The notes below the pieces were generated by a model. It was given only the letters and a program-made list of their open reading frames with translations. It was not told the origin of the DNA and ran no database searches. Positions 1 through 5,471 of a stretch of 6,755 nucleotides of DNA are shown here, piece after piece. Every line of letters begins with the position of its first letter. Position 1 is the stretch's first letter. The position numbers were made by a program, and so were the translations under genes. Origin of the DNA: JADYZU01 sp964443055. GTDB taxonomy: Bacteria > Pseudomonadota > Alphaproteobacteria > Rhodobacterales > Rhodobacteraceae. The stretch is taken from positions 1 through 6,755 of the forward strand of contig CAYUBT010000139.1 in assembly GCA_964443055.1 (NCBI GenBank), written 5' to 3'.

Positions 1-36
1 CCCCCGGTGCGGCCGGCGCCGAGGCGGTCGCTCGTT

Positions 37-65
37 CCGTCATTGCGAGCGACGGCGGAGCAACC
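37..65 (+). repeat. Half copy of a GTCATTGCGAGC intergenic repeat
   Basis: This stretch begins CCGTCATTGCGAGCGA and ends GGAGCAACC. It matches 26 of 29 bases of the left half of the element at 2803-2831. The matching right arm (CTCGCAATGAC), which the downstream copy carries about 70 bp from its left end, is not found before the ymdB start, so this is a partial or decayed copy. Repeats with this core recur between genes in many alphaproteobacterial genomes; that is a recollection of the motif and was not searched here. It lies in the 172 bp non-coding stretch before ymdB, in which I see no other clear feature and no convincing promoter. Confidence 0.6.
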
Positions 66-172
66 TACCGGACCCGGCCCTGCGCTTCGTGCGCCACGCG
101 ATTCTGCCGGACGGGAACCGTATGTGCAATCACGCTTGCGTCAACTGCACCGGACACCTAAGGCGAGGGGTC

Positions 173-985
173 ATGAGATTGCTCTTTCTCGGCGATGTGG
201 TCGGCCGTTCGGGGCGCGCCGCAATCAGCGACCGGCTGCCGGGCCTGCGGGCGGAGTGGCGGCTCGATTTCGTCATCGTCAATGGCGAGAACGCAACCGC
301 CGGCATGGGTCTTTCCGCCGATCATGCCCGCGTGCTCCTCGAGTCCGGGGCCGATGTGGTGACGCTGGGCGACCATGCCTTCGACCAGAAGGACATGCAG
401 GCCTTCATCGCCAGCGAACCGCGCGTGCTGCGGCCGGTGAATTTCGCGAAAGGCGCGCCCGGCCACGGTGCCCGCGTGTTCGATGCCCCGAGGGGCCGCA
501 AGGTGCTGGTCGTGCCGGTGCTCGGGCAGGTGTTCATGAAACGGCCCTTCGACGATCCGTTTTCCGCGGTCGATGCGCTCCTGCGCGCCCATCCCCCGGG
601 CGGCGCGATTCAGGCCAGCGTGATCGAGATCCATGCCGAAGCCACGTCGGAAAAGACCGCCATGGGCCATTTCTGTGACGGCCGTGCCAGCCTCGTCATC
701 GGCACCCATACCCATATCCCCACTGCCGACGCGATGATCCTGCCCGGTGGCACCGCCTACCAGACCGATGCGGGCATGTGCGGGGTCCATGATTCCGTGA
801 TCGGCATGGACAAGGCCGAGCCGATGCGCCGTTTCATCACCGGTATGGCGCGCGACCGTTTCACGCCGGCCACGGGCGAGGCCACGCTTTCGGGCGTGCT
901 GGTCGAGACCGACGATTCCACCGGCCTTGCCCGCAAGGTGGCGGCGGTGCGGGTAGGCGGCCCGCTCGTGGAATCCCGGCCATGA
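173..985 (+). CDS. ymdB: YmdB-family metallophosphoesterase (TIGR00282 type)
   Basis: A 270-residue calcineurin-like phosphoesterase of the YmdB family; Bacillus subtilis YmdB is of near-identical length and is a dinuclear-metal phosphodiesterase active on 2',3'-cyclic AMP. It is cytoplasmic, with no signal peptide. Visible metal-site motifs are FLGDVVG with Asp8, VNGEN with Glu39 and Asn40, LGDH with Asp67 and His68, HAEATSEK with His154, and GTHTHI with His179 and His181. The family normally has Asn at position 67 (GNH), so Asp67 is a notable variant. The ATG at 173 is chosen because the protein then opens with the canonical MRLLFLGDVVG, and AGGCGAGGGG lies just upstream. An in-frame upstream extension to 89 shows no family similarity. 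The SLC13 gene follows after 25 bp and is probably cotranscribed. The physiological role in this lineage is not clear from sequence. Confidence 0.95.
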   Translation: MRLLFLGDVVGRSGRAAISDRLPGLRAEWRLDFVIVNGENATAGMGLSADHARVLLESGADVVTLGDHAFDQKDMQAFIASEPRVLRPVNFAKGAPGHGARVFDAPRGRKVLVVPVLGQVFMKRPFDDPFSAVDALLRAHPPGGAIQASVIEIHAEATSEKTAMGHFCDGRASLVIGTHTHIPTADAMILPGGTAYQTDAGMCGVHDSVIGMDKAEPMRRFITGMARDRFTPATGEATLSGVLVETDDSTGLARKVAAVRVGGPLVESRP

Positions 986-1010
986 TCCGAACCCGCGGGG
1001 AGGCGGGCTG

Positions 1011-2789
1011 ATGTCCGCGCTTGCGCTTCCGGCCGAATGGCAGCCCTGGGCCGCCGTCGTGCTGATGCTGCTGATGCTCGTGGCCTTCCTGCGCGAACGC
1101 TACCCGGTCGAGGTGGTGGCCATCGGCGGGGCAATGCTGTTCGTGGTCCTCGGGCTGCTGCCCGCGAACGAGGCGCTCGATGTCTTCGCCAATCCCGCGC
1201 CCTGGACCATCGCCGCGATGTTCGTCCTTGTGGGGTCGCTGGTGCGCACGGGCGGGCTCGATCTCGTCAGCGGGCTGGCCTCGCGCCATGTCGCGCGATA
1301 TCCGCGCCTGACGCTGGCGGCCCTGCTGGTCGGGGTGGTGGTCCTCTCGGGCTTTCTCAACAACACGCCCATCGTCGTGGTGATGCTGCCGGTCTTCATC
1401 CATCTGGCGCGCGAGATGGGCACGACGCCCTCGCGCCTGCTGATCCCGCTTGCCTATGCCACGATCATGGGCGGCACGGTAACGCTGATCGGCACCTCGA
1501 CCAACCTCGTCGTCGATGGCGTGGCACGGCAGTCGGGGCTGGAACCGTTCGGGATCTTCGAGATCACGCCCGTGGGCCTGCCGGTTGCGGCGGCCGGGCT
1601 TCTCTATCTCGCCATCGTCGGCCCCCGTCTCCTGCCCTGGCGCGACTCCATGGCGACGCTGCTTTCCGACCGCTCGAAGGCCAAATTCTTCACCGAGGCC
1701 GTGATTCCGCCCGATTCCATCCTTGTCGGCCGCGAGGTGCTGTCGATCCAGCTCTTCAAGCGCGAGGGTGTGCGGCTCATCGACGTGATCCGGGGCGATG
1801 TGTCGCTGCGCCGCAATCTCGAAGGCGTGACGCTTCAGGTCGGTGACCGGGTGGTGCTGCGCACGCCCATGACCGAGCTGCTCAGCCTCCAGCACGACAA
1901 GTCACTGCGTCGTGTCGACCAGATCTCGCAGGTCGAGACGACCACGCTCGAGGTGCTTATCACCCCCGACTGCCGCATGGTCGGGCGCCGCCTCGGCGAC
2001 ATGCGCCTGCGTCGCCGCTATGGCGTCTACACGCTCGCCCTGCACCGGCGCGACCAGAACATCGGCCGCCAGCTTGATGACGTGGTGGTCCGGGTGGGCG
2101 ACACGCTCCTGCTCGAGGGCGCGCCTGCCGACATTCGCCGCCTCGCCGCCGACCAGAATCTCGTCGATGTGAGCCAGCCGCGCGAACGCGCCTTCCGTCG
2201 CAGCCATGCGCCCGTGGTGATTGCCGTGCTCGCCGGTGTCGTCGGCTTCTCGGCGATCGGCGTGGCCCCGATCGAGATCCTCGCCTTCATCGGTGTGGCG
2301 GTGGTACTGCTGACCCGTTGCATCGACGCGGACGAGGCCTTCGGCTTCATCGAGGGTCGGCTGATCGTCATGCTGATCGCCATGCTTGCCGTCGGGAAGG
2401 CTCTGGACCATTCCGGCGCAGTCTCGCTGATCGTGGGTGCGATCGGGCCGCTGATGGCAGGCTGGCCCGCGTTCTGGACCCTGCTCGCGATCTTCGTCGT
2501 CATCTCGATCCTGACAGAGCTTCTGTCGAACAATGCCGTCGCGGTGGTCATGTCGCCCATCGCCATCGAACTGGCCGTGACCCTCGGTCTGGATCCGCGC
2601 CCGGTTCTGGTGCTGGTGATGATGGGCGCGTCCTTCGGCTTCGCCACTCCGATCGGCTATCAGGTCAACACGATGATCTACGGCCCCGGCGGCTACAAGT
2701 TTGTCGATTTCCTGCGCATCGGCCTGCCGCTGAACTTTTTCCTGGGCCTGGTCGCCTCGGGGGCGGTGACGCTGCTCTACGTGCATTGA
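1011..2789 (+). CDS. SLC13/DASS-family anion permease with two RCK_C (TrkA-C) domains
   Basis: A 592-residue inner-membrane transporter. Hydrophobic segments occupy roughly residues 11-75, 100-130, 140-210, 400-435, 450-500 and 505-590. A soluble block at about 215-390 separates the two membrane halves and contains two tandem RCK_C/TrkA-C units: about 225-295 (VGREVLSIQL to VGDRVVLRT) and about 310-385 (MVGRRLGDMRLR to VGDTLLLEG). Both halves carry the repeat signature of the family: LNNTPIVVVMLP (116-127) with GTSTNLV (161-167), and LSNNAVAVVMSP (505-516) with TPIGYQVNTM (546-555). Family members of this architecture, such as the algal SAC1/SLT proteins, are linked to sulfate or sulfur sensing and Na+-coupled uptake. 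The substrate here cannot be read from the sequence; sulfate, dicarboxylates or other anions are possible. The ATG at 1011 follows a GGGGAGGCGGG ribosome-binding site. The gene lies 25 bp after ymdB. Confidence 0.92.
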   Translation: MSALALPAEWQPWAAVVLMLLMLVAFLRERYPVEVVAIGGAMLFVVLGLLPANEALDVFANPAPWTIAAMFVLVGSLVRTGGLDLVSGLASRHVARYPRLTLAALLVGVVVLSGFLNNTPIVVVMLPVFIHLAREMGTTPSRLLIPLAYATIMGGTVTLIGTSTNLVVDGVARQSGLEPFGIFEITPVGLPVAAAGLLYLAIVGPRLLPWRDSMATLLSDRSKAKFFTEAVIPPDSILVGREVLSIQLFKREGVRLIDVIRGDVSLRRNLEGVTLQVGDRVVLRTPMTELLSLQHDKSLRRVDQISQVETTTLEVLITPDCRMVGRRLGDMRLRRRYGVYTLALHRRDQNIGRQLDDVVVRVGDTLLLEGAPADIRRLAADQNLVDVSQPRERAFRRSHAPVVIAVLAGVVGFSAIGVAPIEILAFIGVAVVLLTRCIDADEAFGFIEGRLIVMLIAMLAVGKALDHSGAVSLIVGAIGPLMAGWPAFWTLLAIFVVISILTELLSNNAVAVVMSPIAIELAVTLGLDPRPVLVLVMMGASFGFATPIGYQVNTMIYGPGGYKFVDFLRIGLPLNFFLGLVASGAVTLLYVH

Positions 2790-2791
2790 AA

Positions 2792-2804
2792 GGGGTCTGC
2801 CCCC
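2792..2804 (+). terminator. Short GGGG/CCCC hairpin just after the SLC13 stop
   Basis: GGGG, a TCTG loop, then CCCC form a small stem two bases after the stop codon. There is no following T-run, so this is at best a weak terminator element or a transcript-end stabiliser. It runs directly into the repeat element at 2803, whose larger inverted arms may be the more important 3' structure. Confidence 0.25.
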
Positions 2805-2885
2805 GTCATTGCGAGCGATAGCGAAGCAACCCGGTCCTCACGCCGCCTGGCTTGCCGCGTCGCCTTAGGCTCCTCGCAATGACGG
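2803..2885. repeat. Intergenic inverted-repeat element, near-complete copy
   Basis: The left arm CCGTCATTGCGAG (2803-2815) and right arm CTCGCAATGACGG (2873-2885) are perfect 13-bp inverted complements about 57 bp apart. The interior contains AGCGAAGCAACCC on the left and GCCGCGTCGCCTTAGGCTC on the right, which can extend the stem imperfectly. The left half matches the element at 37-65. The layout, with two arms and an AGC-rich interior in an intergenic gap, fits a REP- or MITE-like palindromic family that folds when transcribed. Lying right after the SLC13 stop, it would form part of that transcript's 3' end and could protect it or help termination. No target-site duplication or coding capacity is seen. 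Confidence 0.75.
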
Positions 2886-2892
2886 AGGTTTC

Positions 2893-2905
2893 GCGGGCAT
2901 CCCGC
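2893..2905. other. Small GC hairpin in the yebC upstream region
   Basis: GCGGG, CAT, CCCGC form a 5-bp perfect stem with a 3-base loop, 8 bases after the repeat element. There is no T-run on either side. It may be a minor structural element; nothing in the sequence assigns a function. Confidence 0.2.
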
Positions 2906-2958
2906 AGCCTGAATACTGTCCGCGTTCCTGCCCGAGGTCGTCACATTAATTCATGGGA

Positions 2959-2976
2959 GCATGTGAACATGCGTTC
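2959..2976. promoter_or_regulatory. Overlapping dyads upstream of yebC, possible operator
   Basis: GCATGT-GA-ACATGC (2959-2972) is a perfect 6-bp inverted repeat with a 2-bp spacer. Overlapping it, GAAC-ATGC-GTTC (2965-2976) is a second dyad that fits the Gram-positive LexA/DinR box pattern GAACRNRYGTTC. Alphaproteobacterial LexA usually recognises direct GTTC-N7-GTTC repeats, and none is present here, so SOS control is not supported. The position, about 100 bp before yebC, suits a regulator site, but no regulator can be named. Confidence 0.25.
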
Positions 2977-2984
2977 GGAGCCCT

Positions 2985-3003
2985 GGCCGCGTACCGCGCG
3001 GCC
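2985..3003. other. GC-rich 7-bp hairpin upstream of yebC
   Basis: GGCCGCG (2985-2991), a TACCG loop and CGCGGCC (2997-3003) make a perfect 7-bp stem. No T-run follows on either strand (TTGCCC comes next on the plus strand), so it does not look like an intrinsic terminator. It could be leader RNA structure if transcription of yebC starts upstream, or incidental in GC-rich DNA. Confidence 0.25.
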
Positions 3004-3033
3004 TTGCCCATTCGGGCCAGCGGAGGCTATGAG
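3004..3033 (+). promoter_or_regulatory. Weak sigma-70-like promoter candidate for yebC
   Basis: TTGCCC (3004-3009) and TATGAG (3028-3033) are separated by 18 bp and would place a transcription start near 3040, leaving a leader of about 30 bases before the yebC ATG. The -10 hexamer is only a partial match and lies inside the palindrome at 3028-3043. This is the best candidate seen by eye in the gap, with low confidence. Confidence 0.2.
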
Positions 3034-3043
3034 GCCCCTCATA
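3028..3043. promoter_or_regulatory. 16-bp palindrome 28 bp before the yebC start
   Basis: TATGAGG-CC-CCTCATA is a perfect 7-bp inverted repeat with a 2-bp spacer. Its size and dyad symmetry fit a dimeric repressor or activator site, and it overlaps the only promoter-like -10 hexamer in the gap. It could instead form a short stem in the leader RNA, though a 2-base loop would force the innermost pairs to open. No known operator is recognised. Confidence 0.3.
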
Positions 3044-3071
3044 TCAGCATGATCACACACCGGGGGCACTC

Positions 3072-3824
3072 ATGGCCGGCCATTCGAAATGGGCCAATAT
3101 CCAGCATCGCAAGGGCAAGCAGGACGCGGCGCGGTCCAAGCTGTTCTCCAAGCTCTCCAAGGAGATCACCGTCGCCGCCAAGATGGGCGAGCCGGACCCC
3201 GAGGCCAATGCCCGCCTGCGCCTGGCCGTGAAGGAGGCGCGGGCGAATTCCGTTCCGCGCGACGTGATCGAACGCGCGATCAGGAAATCGCAGGGAGGCG
3301 ACGCCGGGGATTACGAGGCGATCCGCTACGAGGGCTACGGGCCGAACGGCGTTGCGGTGATCGTCGAGGCACTGACCGACAACCGCAACCGCACGGCCTC
3401 GAATGTCCGGTCGCTCTTCAGCAAGTCCGGCGGCAATCTGGGCGAGACGGGTTCGGTTTCCTTCATGTTCGACCGGGTGGGCGAGATCGTCTTCCGGCCC
3501 GAGGCGGGCGATGCCGACACGGTGATGATGGCCGCGATCGAGGCCGGGGCCGAGGATGTCGAATCCGACGAGGACGGCCACTGGATCATCTGTGCCGATA
3601 CCGATCTTGCGGACGTGTCCGCGAAACTCGAGGCCGTGTTGGGCGAAAGCGAGACTGCGAAGCTGATCTGGCGGCCGCAGACGACCGCGCCGGTCGATCT
3701 GGAAACCCTGCAGAAGGTCATGCGGCTGGTCGAGGCGCTCGAGGATGACGATGACGTGCAGAACGTCACCACCAATTTCGAGGCCTCCGACGAGGTGATG
3801 GCCGCTTACGAGGCCGCGGACTGA
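3072..3824 (+). CDS. yebC: YebC/PmpR/TACO1-family translation or transcription factor
   Basis: A 250-residue cytoplasmic protein, full length for the family (Escherichia coli YebC is 246). It begins with the diagnostic MAGHSKWANIQHRKGKQD, followed by the helical N-terminal domain (LFSKLSKEITVAAKMG, 24-39; ANSVPRDVIERAIRK, 58-72), the central YEGYGPNGVAVIVEALTDN (86-104), FSKSGGNLGETGSVSFMF (116-133) and the acidic C-terminal part (EALEDDDDVQNVTTNF, 221-236). Some members bind DNA and repress quorum-sensing genes (PmpR). Bacterial YebC and mitochondrial TACO1 are linked to relief of ribosome stalling at proline-rich stretches. The translational role is the better general guess; neither can be proved here. 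The ATG at 3072 has GGGGG about 5 nt upstream. Its stop overlaps the likely start of the LysE gene, which suggests translational coupling. Confidence 0.97.
   Translation: MAGHSKWANIQHRKGKQDAARSKLFSKLSKEITVAAKMGEPDPEANARLRLAVKEARANSVPRDVIERAIRKSQGGDAGDYEAIRYEGYGPNGVAVIVEALTDNRNRTASNVRSLFSKSGGNLGETGSVSFMFDRVGEIVFRPEAGDADTVMMAAIEAGAEDVESDEDGHWIICADTDLADVSAKLEAVLGESETAKLIWRPQTTAPVDLETLQKVMRLVEALEDDDDVQNVTTNFEASDEVMAAYEAAD
3810..3824 (+). promoter_or_regulatory. Shine-Dalgarno and CTGA stop/start overlap
   Basis: GAGG at 3810-3813 lies 7 nt before CTG at 3821, and that CTG shares bases with the yebC TGA at 3822-3824. The geometry is the same as the common ATGA coupling overlap, with C in place of A. 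This site decides the start chosen for the exporter gene. Confidence 0.55.
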
Positions 3825-4426
3825 TCACCACGTTCGCCACCGGCTTCGGCCTGGGCCTGTCGCTGATCTTCGTGATCGGCGCGCAGAACGCCTTTGTCCT
3901 GCGTCAGGGCATCCGGGGCGAGCATGTCCTCGCCGTGGCGTTCACCTGCGCGCTGTCGGATGCCCTGCTGATCGCGGCGGGCGTGGGCGGGCTCGGCCTG
4001 CTGGTCGATGCTGCGCCACGAGCGGAACTGGTCCTGCGCTGGGGCGGAGCGGCGTTCCTGCTGGCCTACGGCCTGCGCTCGTTCATCGCCGCCTGGCGGG
4101 GCGGCGGTGGGCTGACGGTCACGCAGGACGACCGGCGGGGGCTGGCGGCGGTGCTCCTGACCTGTCTCGCGCTCACCTGGCTCAATCCGCATGTCTATCT
4201 CGACACGGTCATGCTGATCGGCTCGGTCGCACGCGGCTGGCCGGGGCGGGAATGGGTCTTCGGCGCGGGAGCGATCACGGCCTCTTTCGTCTTCTTCTTC
4301 TCGCTGGCCTATGGCGCGAGGGCGCTTGCGCCGCTGTTCGCACGGCCCGGGGCATGGCGCGTCCTCGATGCGCTGGTCGGTGTCGTGATGTGGGTGGTGG
4401 CGGCGGGCCTGCTCTGGCCCGCCTGA
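3821..4426 (+). CDS. LysE/ArgO-family amino acid exporter, probable CTG start
   Basis: A 201-residue inner-membrane exporter of the LysE/ArgO family, which exports basic amino acids such as lysine or arginine; homologues are usually 200-235 residues. Family motifs are GAQNAFVLRQG (20-30), CALSDALLIAAG (43-54), LTWLNPHVYLDT (118-129) and the C-terminal RVLDALVGVVMW (180-191). About six hydrophobic segments are visible. The frame is open from the TGA at 3752 but has no ATG, GTG or TTG before the GTG at 3872. Starting at 3872 would remove half of the first membrane helix (FGLGLSLIFVIGAQNAF). The CTG at 3821 gives a normal N-terminus, sits in a CTGA overlap with the yebC stop, and has GAGG 7 nt upstream. 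The NPHVYLDT segment looks nearer ArgO than LysE, but the substrate is not certain. No LysG/ArgP-type regulator gene is adjacent. The product call is strong; the start is inferred. Confidence 0.88.
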   Translation: MITTFATGFGLGLSLIFVIGAQNAFVLRQGIRGEHVLAVAFTCALSDALLIAAGVGGLGLLVDAAPRAELVLRWGGAAFLLAYGLRSFIAAWRGGGGLTVTQDDRRGLAAVLLTCLALTWLNPHVYLDTVMLIGSVARGWPGREWVFGAGAITASFVFFFSLAYGARALAPLFARPGAWRVLDALVGVVMWVVAAGLLWPA

Positions 4427-4427
4427 G

Positions 4428-5471
4428 TCACGCGACCCCCAGCCCGCGCGGATCGACCAGCCGGGCGAGCACCGAATCCTGTGTCACCGCGCCGATGATC
4501 CGGCCGTCTTCCGAGACCGGGATCGGCCGGCCTGTCTTCGAGAGCCGCGCCATCACGTCGCGCACGCTGGTTTCGGGGTGGACAGGCTCGTCCTCCGTTC
4601 CGTCCGCAGGCCCCATCGCGTCACGCGCCGTCAGCACGCCGAGCGGGTTCATGTTCGCCACGAATTCCGCGACGTAATCATTCGCCGGGTCCGAGAAGAT
4701 CTCGCGCGGGGTGCCGCATTGCACGATACGCCCGCCTTCCATGATGGCGATGCGGTTGCCGAGCTTGAATGCCTCGTCGAGCCCGTGGCTGACGAAGACG
4801 ATGGTTCGCCCGCGCTGGGCCTGCAGTTCGAGCAACTCGTCCTGCAGCCGGTCACGGATCAGGGGATCGAGGGCCGAGAAGGGCTCATCCATCAGGAGGA
4901 TCGGCGCATCGGTGGCAAAGGCACGGGCGAGGCCGACACGCTGCTGCATCCCGCCCGAGAGTTCCCCCACCAGCGCATCGGCGCGTTCATGCAGGTTGAC
5001 GAGCCGCAGCTCTTCCTCGACCCGCGCGTTGCGCTGCGCCCGGCTCTGGCCGCGCAGTTCGAGGCCCAGCCCGACATTGTCGCGCACCGTGCGCCAGGGC
5101 AGCAGGCCGAACTGCTGGAATACCATGGCGACGGTATGCTGGCGGATCGCGCGCAGGGTCGCCGGATCGGCATGGGTGACCGATTGCATGCCTTTCCCGG
5201 TGCGCACCCGCACCTCGCCCCGGCAGACGGGATTGAGCCCGTTCACCGCGCGCAGGAGCGTGGACTTGCCCGAGCCCGACAGCCCCATGAGGACAAGGAT
5301 CTCGCCCTCCATCACCGAAAGGCTGCAGTCGTGGACCCCGAGGATCTGGTTCGTCTCTCTCTGTACCTCGCTGCGGCTCATGCCCTGGTCCATCAGGGGC
5401 AGGGCCCGGTCGGGGTGTTCGCCGAAGACGATGTTGACGGCGTCGAACTCGACGGCGGTCTGTCTGCTCAT
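4428..5471 (-). CDS. choV: Quaternary-amine (choline/glycine betaine) ABC transporter ATPase
   Basis: A 347-residue cytoplasmic ATPase that would power uptake through the adjacent permease. Motifs are Walker A GLSGSGKST (63-71), Q-loop VFQQF (117-121), signature LSGGMQQR (171-178), Walker B ILLMDEP (191-197) and H-loop VSHG with His229. The N-terminal stretch before Walker A, with FGEHPDRALPLMDQG (16-30) and ILGVHDCSLSV (43-53), is characteristic of ChoV/ProV-type transporters. Residues about 278-342 (NPLGVLTARDAM to GRIIGAVTQDSVLARL) form a CBS-like tail, shorter than the paired CBS domains of E. coli ProV (400 residues). CBS tails in this group sense ionic strength or nucleotides. The ATG at 5471 overlaps the permease stop as ATGA, with GAGGG 10 nt upstream. 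ChoV is preferred, but glycine betaine, carnitine or another betaine is possible. It is convergent with the LysE gene, one base apart. Confidence 0.93.
   Translation of the reverse strand: MSRQTAVEFDAVNIVFGEHPDRALPLMDQGMSRSEVQRETNQILGVHDCSLSVMEGEILVLMGLSGSGKSTLLRAVNGLNPVCRGEVRVRTGKGMQSVTHADPATLRAIRQHTVAMVFQQFGLLPWRTVRDNVGLGLELRGQSRAQRNARVEEELRLVNLHERADALVGELSGGMQQRVGLARAFATDAPILLMDEPFSALDPLIRDRLQDELLELQAQRGRTIVFVSHGLDEAFKLGNRIAIMEGGRIVQCGTPREIFSDPANDYVAEFVANMNPLGVLTARDAMGPADGTEDEPVHPETSVRDVMARLSKTGRPIPVSEDGRIIGAVTQDSVLARLVDPRGLGVA

Noticed and set aside
89..172. N-terminal extension of ymdB to an ATG-equivalent start at 89
   Set aside because: The added residues have no family similarity, while the start at 173 has a good ribosome-binding site and gives the canonical N-terminus.
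861..1895. Long open frame of 344 codons on the minus strand opposite ymdB and the SLC13 gene
   Set aside because: It is antisense to two well-supported genes. Its translation is rich in His, Arg, Gln and Asp with no domain pattern, as expected from the mirror frame of GC-rich coding DNA.
1902..2786. 294-codon minus-strand frame opposite the SLC13 gene
   Set aside because: Same mirror-frame composition (HDQRD-rich), no motif, no ribosome-binding context that outweighs the transporter on the other strand.
2852..3231. Small plus-strand frames in the gap before yebC (2852-3052 and 2953-3231)
   Set aside because: They lie in or across the repeat and leader, lack ribosome-binding sites, and have no recognisable protein pattern; the second runs into yebC in another frame.
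3872..4426. GTG at 3872 as the exporter start
   Set aside because: It removes half of the first membrane helix and has no clear Shine-Dalgarno sequence; upstream in-frame sequence continues the conserved family pattern back to 3821.
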